The notes under the pieces were generated by a model. That model made no database searches. It was not told where the DNA came from and saw only the letters and a list, made by a program, of their open reading frames with translations. A stretch of DNA of 64,000 nucleotides from Blautia hansenii DSM 20583 (lineage in GTDB: Bacteria > Bacillota > Clostridia > Lachnospirales > Lachnospiraceae): NCBI RefSeq assembly GCF_002222595.2, contig NZ_CP022413.2:2379501-2443500 (forward strand), read 5' to 3'. Of this stretch, positions 42,911 to 52,208 are shown piece after piece (position 1 is the first letter of the stretch; every line of letters begins with the position of its first letter). A program made the translations under genes and the position numbers.

Positions 42911-44467
42911 TTATTCTACTGCTTCCCCTGTTTCATTTGGCGTGTCGCTTGGAAGCATTTCACCGTTTTCCACCTTGTCCATCAGCACTTTAATGTTCGC
43001 AACCGAAGTTTCATCCGGAATTGTAACATACAAAGCAGTACCCGGTGCAGAGTAACAAAATGCCTGATCCCCTGTACCCTCTGCTGCAACAGATTTAATC
43101 GTCCATTCTCCGCCATTGTCAATCTGACTTTGAATTAATCTTTGTATCTGTTCCATAGACATATTGGTTTCTACGCTGTTGCTTACTTCGGAAATCATCT
43201 TTGGCGCTTTTACCAGCATTTCCGGAGTAATCATTTTCTTAAACATGGCCTGAATAACAGCCATCTGGTCCTTACCTCTCTGGTTGTCTCCGCCCGGAAC
43301 ATTATAACGTTCTCTGGCAAAAGAAAGCGCCTGTGCACCGTTAAAGTGATTGATGCCCTTCTTTACATCCATAATCTCACCACCGGCGCCGCTTGTAGTA
43401 AATTCAAATTCTGACTCTACATCTACGCCGCCCATTAAGTCAACCATAGTAATCAAAGAAGTAAAGTTTACTCTTGTATAAAACGGAATTTCAATATCAT
43501 ATAATTCTTCTAAAGCCGCCATGGACTTATCTACGCCGTAAATACCCGCATGTGTCAGCTTATCCTTTTTCTCACCTGACACCTCAGGAATTGTTACATA
43601 GAAGTCTCTCGGTGTATTGGTAAGCAAAATCTGCTTTGTCTCAGGATTGACGGTTGCAATAATATTTACATCACTTCTGCTCTTTGAAGAAATCGGTCCA
43701 TAGACGTCAATACCGCTGATAAACATACTGAACGGTTCATCTTTTACGTTTACGTCAGGAGAAACTCCCTGTGTCATGCTGTCGCTCTTGCTCTCAATGC
43801 TGTACTGTGCAATGACTTTTACTTTGCTGTTATAATTCTCATTTACTTCCTCGATAATTCCGCTGAAGCTTTCGTCATACACAATCGCATCTACGGTTTC
43901 GCTTAACAGACCTGCCACCTGATCGTTTAAGGTATCAAATTCCTTTGTCAAAACTTCTTTCCCTGCGTCAGCATTGACCTTCTTCATTGCCTCCGCCATT
44001 TCGCTGTCATCTTCTATTGACTGGACACCATAAACATAGTCCTTGGTATCCCATACCTTCTCTGCATCATCGTCTTTTCTGACTACAACCAGCACACTAT
44101 GTACCTGTTTTCCGAGGGTATCTCCGCTGATATCCTCAATGGCATCATGTGTCTGATACATATATACAGAACCGAATATCAAAACAGCCGACATCAGAAT
44201 ACTGACAATTTTACTGACAATCGCTTTTCCTCTGGTCACCACCTGCATAGTAAAAAGCAACGCCGCAAAAACAAAAAGTAATGCCGCAAACCCCACTACA
44301 TACTTGGCAGGAATCATTCCCAATCTCCATGTGAAGCCAATAAAAACAAGAGTCGCAAGAATTTGAATTCCAACCAGAATCTCACCGGCTATACGAAAAG
44401 CTTTTCGAACCCGCTTTTTCTTTTGCTTTGCCGAGCTCATCTTTTTTTTGCTATTTGTATTCTCCAT
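42911..44467 (-). CDS. LCP (LytR-CpsA-Psr) family protein
   Basis: 518 residues. Transfers wall polymers to peptidoglycan outside the cell. A basic N-terminus is followed by three or four membrane spans (about 25-110; the usual LCP has one), an extracellular accessory domain (about 115-240) and the LCP domain (about 250-440): RSDVNIIATVNPETKQILLTNTPRDFYV and SFARERYNVPGGDNQRGKDQM with the catalytic/lipid-binding Arg and Asp residues. Monocistronic, with the riboswitch downstream of it. Confidence 0.9.
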   Translation of the reverse strand: MENTNSKKKMSSAKQKKKRVRKAFRIAGEILVGIQILATLVFIGFTWRLGMIPAKYVVGFAALLFVFAALLFTMQVVTRGKAIVSKIVSILMSAVLIFGSVYMYQTHDAIEDISGDTLGKQVHSVLVVVRKDDDAEKVWDTKDYVYGVQSIEDDSEMAEAMKKVNADAGKEVLTKEFDTLNDQVAGLLSETVDAIVYDESFSGIIEEVNENYNSKVKVIAQYSIESKSDSMTQGVSPDVNVKDEPFSMFISGIDVYGPISSKSRSDVNIIATVNPETKQILLTNTPRDFYVTIPEVSGEKKDKLTHAGIYGVDKSMAALEELYDIEIPFYTRVNFTSLITMVDLMGGVDVESEFEFTTSGAGGEIMDVKKGINHFNGAQALSFARERYNVPGGDNQRGKDQMAVIQAMFKKMITPEMLVKAPKMISEVSNSVETNMSMEQIQRLIQSQIDNGGEWTIKSVAAEGTGDQAFCYSAPGTALYVTIPDETSVANIKVLMDKVENGEMLPSDTPNETGEAVE

Positions 44468-44638
44468 ATTCTATTCTCCTTTATACTGCCATCTCCAAAA
44501 TGACATTACCTAACTTAATATAATATAAAACCCTAAAAAAAGCAACCTTCTAGCCTTTAGAAAGACGATTTTTTGCCGAAAAAGGCAGTTTATGCCTTTA
44601 TCCCCCTAAATATATTTCACACATTTACTTAATTTTTC

Positions 44639-44667
44639 TGGAATTTTCGGACTATTAGTGTTATAAT
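44639..44667 (+). promoter_or_regulatory. Probable promoter for the cytidylate-kinase-like gene
   Basis: TGGAAT (44639-44644), 17 nt, TATAAT (44662-44667) with an extended TGT just before. About 38 nt to the ATG. Confidence 0.55.
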
Positions 44668-44704
44668 TTACTATATAAAGTGAACGTTAAAAGGAGGGTT
44701 TCGT

Positions 44705-45301
44705 ATGAGTCATCGTATTATTACTATCAATCGTATGTATGGAAGCGGCGGACGTCTTTTAGGAAAAGCACTGGCAAACAAGCTGGGAATACACTTCTAT
44801 GACCATGAGCTTATCCGCCTTGCCAGTAAGGAAAACGACATTCCTTACGAGGAATTATTAAAGGTAGACGAAAAGAAAGCCAACCAATGGAGACTTCCAA
44901 TCAACGAACAGATGCAGATGCAGCCACAGTATCATTTTCATCCTATGAATGATGTTCTTTTTGAAACGGAGTCCAAAATTATTGAACGTCTCGGAAAAAC
45001 AGAAGACTGTATCATTGTAGGACGCTGTGCCAATTATATACTGGGTGATGATTGTCTAAGTCTTTTCGTGTATGCCCCTTATGAGTACCGTGTAAAAGCA
45101 GTTATGGAACGCTTAGGCAGAGAAGAAAAAAGCGCCCGTGCCCTTGTAAAGAAGATGGACAAAACACGTAAATCTTATTACGAATTTTTCACCGACCAGA
45201 AATGGAATAATCTGGATAATTACCAGCTATGTGTCGATACCAGCCGTTTTTCTCAGGATTTTCTGGTTGATATGCTGGCGGAGGTTTATAAGACCTTGTA
45301 A
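44705..45301 (+). CDS. Cytidylate kinase-like family protein
   Basis: 198 residues. MYGSGGRLLGKALANKLG (about 9-26) is a P-loop variant, and ERLGREEKSARALVKKMDKTRKSYYEFFTDQKW is the lid/NMP-binding region of the cytidylate_kin2 family. Distinct from true Cmk; the substrate is unknown, though nucleotide phosphorylation is likely. AAAAGGAGG precedes the ATG. Single gene, followed by the palindromic element at 45301-45448. Confidence 0.85.
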   Translation: MSHRIITINRMYGSGGRLLGKALANKLGIHFYDHELIRLASKENDIPYEELLKVDEKKANQWRLPINEQMQMQPQYHFHPMNDVLFETESKIIERLGKTEDCIIVGRCANYILGDDCLSLFVYAPYEYRVKAVMERLGREEKSARALVKKMDKTRKSYYEFFTDQKWNNLDNYQLCVDTSRFSQDFLVDMLAEVYKTL

Positions 45302-45448
45302 AAGCTGTCGATTTCAGTGTATATCAAGAAAATCTATTCATTTTATGCTCAGTCTGCGCTCATTTTGAGCTTGTAATCTCAAAGCGTGCTCGACAAATTC
45401 GCTAAAAATGTATAGATTTTCTGATTATCACATAATGCGATAGCTTTT
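45301..45448. repeat. Large imperfect palindrome between convergent genes
   Basis: The arms 45301-45344 and 45403-45448 are complementary over about 44 positions with scattered mismatches (for example AGAAAATCTAT against ATAGATTTTCT, and AAAGCT against AGCTTT at the tips). The centre holds a GCTCA/TGAGC hairpin. The left arm begins in the stop codon of the upstream gene. It may act as a bidirectional terminator or be a non-autonomous mobile element (MITE). Confidence 0.65.
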
Positions 45449-45455
45449 TACTCTT

Positions 45456-47105
45456 TTAAGAAATTCTTCCGTTTTCCATCTCATACACTTTATCTGCAAT
45501 CTTCATAGTAGACTGTCTATGAGATACCAGCACCACTGTTTTTTCTCTACATTCTTCTTTCAATGCTTTCAATATCATGCCCTCATTTAAAGAGTCTAAA
45601 TTACTGGTCGGCTCGTCCAGCATAAGAAGCGGAGCTTGATGAAGAAATGCTCTGGCAATTCCAATTCGCTGGCGCTCTCCGCCGGAAAGGGTGTCTCCCA
45701 ATTCTCCCACCTGTGTATCGTAGCCTTTTGGAAGCTTTTCGATAAAACTATGAAGGGATGCTTTTTTCGCCGCCTCTATAATTTCCTCCTGAGATGCCTC
45801 CGGTTTTGCAATCTTAATATTATTTGCTATGGTATCATGAAACAAATAAGTTTCCTGTGTTACGTAGGCTTCCATATCACGAAGATTTTTTGTATTGATG
45901 TCCTTTACATTCGTTCCCGAAATATTTACTGCCCCTTTATCTGCATCCCAAAAGCGCATAAACAATTTTAAGAGTGTAGATTTTCCTGAACCGCTTTTTC
46001 CGTGAATACCGATAATTTTTCCTTTTGGCAAAGAAATGCTGTAATCTTTTAAAATCACCTCATCTTCGTAAGAAAATGTTACCTGCTCACAAGACGCATT
46101 TTCAAAGCTTACTTCTTTCTGTCCGAAAACTTCTTCCACCTTCGGCGCTTCTTCCAAAATAGACAATACACGTTCTCCGCTTGCCAGCGTCTGATTTAAG
46201 TTATTGGAAAGGTTAGAAAGCGCCACAACCGGTCCGAAAGAACCCATCATGGAAATTGTGCAAAGAACTACTGCGTCTATGCTCATCTGCTGATTTTTAT
46301 AAAGGAATAAAGTAAAAAATAACATTCCAAAGGAGCTGAGTAAAATCAGAAGATTAGTAAGCGCTCTTGTATTTCCTTCCATACGGTTTAACTCTTTTTG
46401 TTTTTTCAGCAGTTCCAGTGATTTTTCAGACATTTCCTGTTTTCTGCTTTCTTCCTGCCCATACTGTATGGTTTCTTCCAAGCCTCTGAGGGAATTTAAT
46501 ACATAACTGTTTAATTCTCCGATGCCGGAGCGAAATTCCATTCCGGTAGAAGCGCTTTTCCTTCCATTCCACAGCGGTACGCCCACACCTACCAAAAGAT
46601 AGGAAACAAGCGCCCAAATGCCTGCATAAATATGATACCTTCCGATAAAAACCACCATAATAAGAGAAGTGAAAAATGCAATGGCAATAGGAGAAATAGT
46701 ATGTGCATAAAAAACTTCTAAAAGCTCAATATCATTGGTAATAATCGAAATCAGATTTCCTTTGTCCTTGCCTTCTAATTTTGCCGGACACAGCTTCCTA
46801 AGAGCGGCAAACACCTTATGACGGATAATTGCCAATAATTTAAAAGCAATATAATGGTTGCATGCCTGCTCTGCATAATGAAGAATCCCCCTTAAAACCG
46901 CAAATGCAATTAAAATCTTAATATGAATGTTTACAATCACTGGCATATCAAAATACATCAAAGCTGTTCCCGCTAAAATCGTGAGAAAAATAGCACATAA
47001 AAAGCCTGCCACACCTAAGAAAATCGCCGCCAGCATAACATGTAAAAGTGGCACGACAAGCCCAATAAGCTGTCCCATGACTTTTATTCCGCTTCTTCTT
47101 TTCAT
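45456..47105 (-). CDS. ABC exporter half-transporter, permease-ATPase (second subunit)
   Basis: 549 residues: six-span type 1 exporter domain (about 15-310) then the ATPase with HGKSGSGKST Walker A, LSGGERQR signature and LLMLDEP Walker B. It overlaps the upstream half-transporter by 4 nt, so the two form a heterodimer. Likeness is to CydC/CydD and related amino-acid/thiol exporters; no cydAB genes nearby, so cargo is open. Confidence 0.88.
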   Translation of the reverse strand: MKRRSGIKVMGQLIGLVVPLLHVMLAAIFLGVAGFLCAIFLTILAGTALMYFDMPVIVNIHIKILIAFAVLRGILHYAEQACNHYIAFKLLAIIRHKVFAALRKLCPAKLEGKDKGNLISIITNDIELLEVFYAHTISPIAIAFFTSLIMVVFIGRYHIYAGIWALVSYLLVGVGVPLWNGRKSASTGMEFRSGIGELNSYVLNSLRGLEETIQYGQEESRKQEMSEKSLELLKKQKELNRMEGNTRALTNLLILLSSFGMLFFTLFLYKNQQMSIDAVVLCTISMMGSFGPVVALSNLSNNLNQTLASGERVLSILEEAPKVEEVFGQKEVSFENASCEQVTFSYEDEVILKDYSISLPKGKIIGIHGKSGSGKSTLLKLFMRFWDADKGAVNISGTNVKDINTKNLRDMEAYVTQETYLFHDTIANNIKIAKPEASQEEIIEAAKKASLHSFIEKLPKGYDTQVGELGDTLSGGERQRIGIARAFLHQAPLLMLDEPTSNLDSLNEGMILKALKEECREKTVVLVSHRQSTMKIADKVYEMENGRIS

Positions 47106-48844
47106 GCTGATGCCTCCTGTTCTAATCCATAATTTTCCAGATTTTTCTGTGTCATATACATTTCTTTATATACTCCCTGCTGTTCCAGTAATTCTTTGTG
47201 TGTTCCCTTTTCTACAATTTTTCCCTCTTTCAAAACATAGATGCAATGGGATTTCTTTACATTTGCCAGCCTGTGAGAAATCAAAAGCACTGTTTTTGTT
47301 TCTGCTAATTGTCGAATAACATCCATAATAATTTCTTCACTTTCCATATCAATATTAGATGCCGCTTCATCAAAAATATAAATTTCTGTGTCGTGAAGCA
47401 ACGCTCTGGCAATGCAAAGTCTCTGACACTGCCCACCTGAGAAATTGCTTCCTTTTTCCGCCAGCTTTGTAGAAAGACCTTCCTGTCCCTTCAAAAACTC
47501 CCATAAATTTACTTTTTTTAATGCTTCTGTCATTTCTTCCTGTGTGGCATTGGGATTTCCCATAAGGAGATTTTCCTCTACTGTGCCTTTAAACAAATAA
47601 CTGTTGTGTCTTACTAAAGTAACATGCTCCATTAAGCTTTTTTCTTTTATCTTCTTTAAATCCGTGCCTCCCAGCAGAATTCTTCCTTGATACTGCCTGT
47701 TTCTTCCTAAAATCAGAGATGCAACCGTGCTTTTTCCACACCCGGACTCTCCTACCAAAGAAACAAATTGTCCTTTTGAAATATGAAAGCTCACATCTTT
47801 TAAAATCGGACGTTCCTTTTCATAAGAAAAGCTCACCTGTTCAAAAGTAATATCTAAGTTCTCTCCCGAAAGCTCTTCTGCCCCCTGCTCTCTTTCCGGC
47901 ATATCCAACAATCGGAAAATTTTATCACTGGCTGCCATCCCATTCATAGCAATGTGAAAGAAAGAGCCCAGCAAACGCAGAGGAATAAAAAACTCCGCTG
48001 CCAACAGTAAAATAGCAAAAGCTCCTGCAAAACCCAAATTTCCGGCTATGTATTCCCTTACCACAACAATCATTCCCACAGCAGCGCCTCCGTAAGCCAC
48101 TAAATCCATAACGCTGATGGAGTTCAACTGCATGGTCAGCACTTTCATGGTAATGCTTCTGAACTTTTCTGCTTCTTCATCCATTTCCTGTGCTTTTCTT
48201 TCGTCAGACTGATAAATTTTCAGTGTTGTAAGCCCCTGTAAATTTTCCAGAAAGCTGTCGCCTAATTCCGTATAACTGCCCCAATATTTTTTCAAAAGTC
48301 TTTTGGCAAATTTCTGTACCGCCACAATAGAAAGAGGAATAAGAGGCACACAAACGAGAAGCACCAGACTTGCTTTCCAACTGATAAAGGAGAGCACCGC
48401 AAACAGTGTAACAGGCGCTAACAAACTGTAAAAAAACTGTGGTAAATATCTTCCAAAATACGTTTCTAACTGTTCCACACCTTCCACAGAAAGCTGTACC
48501 ACCTCAGAAGTAGAAATCTGTTCTTTATAAGATGAGCCGAGGCGTACCAGTTTTTCATATATCTTTTCACGCAAAATCCTTTTTACGTCAGAGCTCGCCA
48601 GAAACGAAGCCTCTGCTGCTTTCTTGTCGCTTATCATTCTAAGGAGAATGACACTTACGCATATCATTCCTGTCAGAAAAAGCTGTCTGCCGGTTATACT
48701 ACCAAATATGGCAGTATTCAAAAGCTGTCCTATGGCTAAAATCGCCACTATCTGTGCCAATAATCCCAACCATTGCCAAAGTACATTTTGAACAATATAT
48801 TTCTTTGACTCTTTTAGAAGTCCGATTAGTCTTTTTTTAATCAT
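47102..48844 (-). CDS. ABC exporter half-transporter, permease-ATPase (first subunit)
   Basis: 580 residues: transmembrane domain (about 20-310) with YYGGAAVGMIVVVREY-like CydD features (LVAYGGAAVGMIVV), ATPase with GESGCGKST, FSGGQCQRL and Walker B YIFDEAAS, where the usual proline after DE is Ala; the catalytic Glu is present. Followed at a 4-nt overlap by its partner. Preceded 17 nt upstream by the YbaN-like gene. Confidence 0.88.
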   Translation of the reverse strand: MIKKRLIGLLKESKKYIVQNVLWQWLGLLAQIVAILAIGQLLNTAIFGSITGRQLFLTGMICVSVILLRMISDKKAAEASFLASSDVKRILREKIYEKLVRLGSSYKEQISTSEVVQLSVEGVEQLETYFGRYLPQFFYSLLAPVTLFAVLSFISWKASLVLLVCVPLIPLSIVAVQKFAKRLLKKYWGSYTELGDSFLENLQGLTTLKIYQSDERKAQEMDEEAEKFRSITMKVLTMQLNSISVMDLVAYGGAAVGMIVVVREYIAGNLGFAGAFAILLLAAEFFIPLRLLGSFFHIAMNGMAASDKIFRLLDMPEREQGAEELSGENLDITFEQVSFSYEKERPILKDVSFHISKGQFVSLVGESGCGKSTVASLILGRNRQYQGRILLGGTDLKKIKEKSLMEHVTLVRHNSYLFKGTVEENLLMGNPNATQEEMTEALKKVNLWEFLKGQEGLSTKLAEKGSNFSGGQCQRLCIARALLHDTEIYIFDEAASNIDMESEEIIMDVIRQLAETKTVLLISHRLANVKKSHCIYVLKEGKIVEKGTHKELLEQQGVYKEMYMTQKNLENYGLEQEASA

Positions 48845-48861
48845 CTTCTCTCCTCTTTTCT

Positions 48862-49266
48862 CTAATTAAAGTTTTCCCCTGCTACACAGGTTTTCTTCAC
48901 CGTCTTTATTCCCAAAGTAAAATAAAGAATATGAAACAGCCATACCGCCGCCAAAATTATTCTTCCAACAGGTACCTGCTCCATCATGACAAAGCCAATT
49001 CCCATGAAAATCGTCATAGAAAGCATGACGGTAAGCTTGGCTTTTCTTGTCATCTCTTTTTTATCCATAAAGGGTTCTAAATGCTTTTGATAAAGAGAAG
49101 TCTGTCGAAACCAGTTTTCCAGTTTGTGCCAGCCTCTTGCAAAACAGTACAAAGCTGCCATTAAAAAGGGAACTGTTGGTAAAATCGGCAAAACAACACC
49201 CACAGCTCCTGCCCCCATCATTAAAAATGCAATTCCTATCCACAATCCACGTTTTGTCTTTCCCAT
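48862..49266 (-). CDS. YbaN family (DUF454) membrane protein
   Basis: 134 residues, three or four spans. GAVGVVLPILPTVPFLMAALYCFARG (about 19-44) is the DUF454 signature, followed by a W-x-x-T-SLYQKHLEPF loop. Function unknown. It may be first gene of an operon with the ABC pair downstream. Confidence 0.87.
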   Translation of the reverse strand: MGKTKRGLWIGIAFLMMGAGAVGVVLPILPTVPFLMAALYCFARGWHKLENWFRQTSLYQKHLEPFMDKKEMTRKAKLTVMLSMTIFMGIGFVMMEQVPVGRIILAAVWLFHILYFTLGIKTVKKTCVAGENFN

Positions 49267-49314
49267 GATTTCCTCCGCATATCATTAGTTAGTTTAGACT
49301 TACTTTGTTTCAGA

Positions 49315-49372
49315 AAAAGAGGCTGTCGTATTAAACAGCATTTAAATTATGCACTTAATGCGACAACCTTTT
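49315..49372 (-). terminator. Terminator after the first Bce-type permease gene
   Basis: Minus strand GGTTGTCGCATTAA pairs with TTAATACGACAGCC (one mismatch, one G-U), followed by TCTTTTTC. A very similar hairpin stands at 53921-53980. Confidence 0.7.
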
Positions 49373-49432
49373 AGTTAGTCATGGGTAACTTATATCATAT
49401 TGTAATTTATTTGTCAACAATTTTCTCATTTT

Positions 49433-51349
49433 TTATGAAATTAAGGACAACTTTTTCTTTGCCGTATAAACAGATATTGCACAAATCACTGTAAATACCA
49501 AAAGAATAATTCCCATGCTCCAGATGTTCACCATGAACAAATCCTCTCTCATAACATTTCCCAGCGCTTTTACAGAAAAATAGGAGGTAATCATCATAAG
49601 AACAAAGGGACAATAGTAAGTAAAACAGATTTCATTTCGTACAGATTTTCTCAGGCTTTTCTTTTGAATTCCCATTTTCTCCAAAGTTTTGTATCGCTCT
49701 TTATCCTCATATACTTCATTGCCGATTTTCAAAAAGATAATACTTCCTGCTGCCAATACAAGGGTTACAAACATAAAGATACAAAGGGAATACATGACTC
49801 TTATCCAACTGTCCTGCCTTCCGTCTATTTGCGTATAATTTACGCCTGTAAATGCCTGTCCGTCTTCACTGCTTTGTGCCAGTGTATTCAGGTATGCTCT
49901 GGACGCCTCCATATTTTTCATATTTTCAATTCTATAATTGTAAAAATATGTAATACTTCCTAAATTTTTCAGGCTTTCAAAGGTTTTATCACTGAGAATA
50001 AAAATCTTCGTATCGTTTTGCAGCGCTCCGAAATAAGGCGTATTATCTGCTTTTATTACGTCATATGTTTCACTTCCGATTTTTTGCTTATAATTCTCAT
50101 CTGCATCTCCGGATAAATCCATAAGAACCTCATGGGAAAGCTCGATTGCCTGCTTGTCCTTCAATTCTTTATAGTCAAAAGGAAGTCCGGCTTTTTTCGC
50201 CGCTTGTTTCACATCTGAAAAAGAAACCAATCCGTAAGCTGTATAAGTATATTTGCTGTGCACCACAGAAGGCTCTACCATAACCACCTGCATTTCATTC
50301 CAGAATTTCACTTTATTTTCCTGCTCAATTCCTTTGGCAATTTCTTCCCCGTTCTTTTCTTCGCTGCTTAGCACCTGATAGGTATAAGTCTGGTCAAAGT
50401 GTGTAATCTTTTCATAACGCTGTTTCATAGCAATAGAAATCGCCATAACAGTCACAGAACAAATCATCAGTACCGTTACCATTGCATACGTTCTGTAATT
50501 CTTTTTCATACGAAACGCCAGATTGTTTACCCATAAAGTACGCTCTTTCTTATACAAATAATATTTATTTCCTGAGAGCTTACGAAGTATGGCAGGAATA
50601 AGTCCGGAAAACAAAAGGTAAACCCCTACAATTACCAGAACAACAGCCCCTAAAGCATTTCCTAAAGAATTGATATCTCCTGTGTCCCACGCCAGATAAT
50701 ATCCAAATAGCAGAATACCCACACCGCCTGCGATTTTCAGAAATGTAATTATCCACTTTTCTTTTTGCATTTCCTGCTGTTTTGCACCGGAAAGCAAATT
50801 TAAGACACTGCTGGTCTTTAAAGTATGGTAGCTTTTTAAGGTCATCAGACCATAAATAACAAGAAACATTCCCGCTGTAATCAGTATCGCTTCCCATGAA
50901 AAAGAGAACTTAATGTCTACGCTGATGTCAGACAGCTTTAAAAGAAGCATTTGAAACAGCTTGGAAAACAAGACGCCTGTTCCAATCCCTGCAAGCAGTG
51001 AGAACAATCCGATAAATACCGACTCCAGCATATACATTTTTCCTATTCTTACATTATCCAACCCCATAAAAATGTAAATTCCGATTTCCTTTTTTCTTTG
51101 GTTCAGAAAGACATTGGAAGCATACCAGATAAAGAAAAATAAAAATACACCGAATACTACGGATGCAGCCTGAACAATAATGTCAATATACTCTTTATTA
51201 TAATTTTCCAGAACATCCATAGACTCAGAATAAATAACACTTTGGAAATTAAAAAATACAAAAATTGAAAAAGTAAGGGAAAGAATTAACATTCCGTACT
51301 CCCTGACACTACGTTTAAAGTTGGAAAAGGACAGAGATAAGAGCTTCAT
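49433..51349 (-). CDS. BceB-type ABC transporter permease
   Basis: 638 residues, about ten spans with a ~200-residue extracellular domain (about 300-500), the architecture of BceB-like permeases that sense and remove cell-wall-active peptides. N-terminus MKLLSLSFSNFKRSVREYGM is characteristic. The FtsX-like repeats flank the outer domain. It overlaps its ATPase gene by 4 nt, and the cognate kinase and regulator lie directly upstream. The inducing peptide cannot be inferred. Confidence 0.9.
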   Translation of the reverse strand: MKLLSLSFSNFKRSVREYGMLILSLTFSIFVFFNFQSVIYSESMDVLENYNKEYIDIIVQAASVVFGVFLFFFIWYASNVFLNQRKKEIGIYIFMGLDNVRIGKMYMLESVFIGLFSLLAGIGTGVLFSKLFQMLLLKLSDISVDIKFSFSWEAILITAGMFLVIYGLMTLKSYHTLKTSSVLNLLSGAKQQEMQKEKWIITFLKIAGGVGILLFGYYLAWDTGDINSLGNALGAVVLVIVGVYLLFSGLIPAILRKLSGNKYYLYKKERTLWVNNLAFRMKKNYRTYAMVTVLMICSVTVMAISIAMKQRYEKITHFDQTYTYQVLSSEEKNGEEIAKGIEQENKVKFWNEMQVVMVEPSVVHSKYTYTAYGLVSFSDVKQAAKKAGLPFDYKELKDKQAIELSHEVLMDLSGDADENYKQKIGSETYDVIKADNTPYFGALQNDTKIFILSDKTFESLKNLGSITYFYNYRIENMKNMEASRAYLNTLAQSSEDGQAFTGVNYTQIDGRQDSWIRVMYSLCIFMFVTLVLAAGSIIFLKIGNEVYEDKERYKTLEKMGIQKKSLRKSVRNEICFTYYCPFVLMMITSYFSVKALGNVMREDLFMVNIWSMGIILLVFTVICAISVYTAKKKLSLIS

Positions 51350-52101
51350 TCTCCCTCACCTCCCATAACTGCCAGCATCGTCATAATTTCCTCAAAAAAT
51401 GCTTTTCTGCTGTCTTTTTGCGTCAGGCGGCTGTGAATTTTTCCGTCTTTTAAAAAGTATACCTCCTTTGCATAGCTTGCCGTATAACCGTCATGAGTTA
51501 CCATTAAAATCGTGGCATTTTCCTGCTCATTGGCATTTTTCAGACACCCTAATAAATCCTTTCCGGACTTGCTGTCCAGCGCTCCCGTAGGTTCATCTGC
51601 AAACAAAATACGTGGTTTTGTAATCAACGCTCTGGCGCTGGCAGCTCTTTGCTTTTGTCCTCCGGAAAGCTGATAAGGGTACTTTCTCAAATGAGACTCC
51701 AGTCCAAAATCCACGGCTCTTGCCTGCACTTTTCTGATAATTTCTCTTTGCGGCGCTCCGTTTAAAGAGAGCGGAAGGGCAATGTTATCCTGCACTGTCA
51801 TATTATCCAGCAGATTATATTCCTGAAAAATAAATCCGATTTTATCTCGTCTTACTAAAGAAAGCTCCTTGTTGCTTAAAGCCGTAATATCCTGCCCTTC
51901 TAAAAGAATTTTCCCTGATGAAGGCTTATCTAAGGTAGACAACATATTTAAAAATGTAGTTTTTCCTGCCCCACTTGGTCCCATAATGGCAATAAAATCA
52001 CCCTCGTAAATGTCCATGCTGATGTCTTTCAGCACAGCAGTTTCATATCCTTTTTTTCCGTAATTCTTGGAAAGATTTCTGACTTCTAAAACTTTTTTCA
52101 T
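51346..52101 (-). CDS. BceA-type ABC transporter ATPase
   Basis: 251 residues. Walker A GPSGAGKT (about 40-47), Q-loop FQEYNLLDNM, LSGGQKQR signature and ILFADEP Walker B. The extended C-terminal tail (RKAFFEEIMTMLAVMGG) is as in BceA homologues. First gene of the transporter pair, 107 nt after the kinase gene, with a candidate operator and a TAAAAT -10 box in the gap, so it probably has its own inducible promoter. Confidence 0.92.
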   Translation of the reverse strand: MKKVLEVRNLSKNYGKKGYETAVLKDISMDIYEGDFIAIMGPSGAGKTTFLNMLSTLDKPSSGKILLEGQDITALSNKELSLVRRDKIGFIFQEYNLLDNMTVQDNIALPLSLNGAPQREIIRKVQARAVDFGLESHLRKYPYQLSGGQKQRAASARALITKPRILFADEPTGALDSKSGKDLLGCLKNANEQENATILMVTHDGYTASYAKEVYFLKDGKIHSRLTQKDSRKAFFEEIMTMLAVMGGEGE

Positions 52102-52181
52102 GATACTTACCTCCTAATCTGTATCTTTATTTTAGCAAAGAGGTTTCAAAAAATCCTTTCATTTATCCAACAGTTTTCTTT

Positions 52182-52203
52182 CCAATCTAACATTTCTGTA
52201 ACA
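52182..52203 (-). promoter_or_regulatory. Candidate response-regulator operator upstream of bceAB
   Basis: 22-bp motif, minus strand TGTTACAGAAATGTTAG plus ATTGG, 81 bp before the ATPase start. It contains two TGTTA half-sites with an 11-bp period, the spacing favoured by OmpR-type regulators, and matches the motif at 53873-53894 at 19 of 22 positions. Confidence 0.6.
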
Positions 52204-52208
52204 CACGG

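Noticed and set aside
47102-48844. Loss of function from Ala after Asp-Glu in Walker B (DEAAS)
   Set aside because: The catalytic Glu is present and Ala in place of Pro/Ala is tolerated in such exporters, so no defect is claimed.
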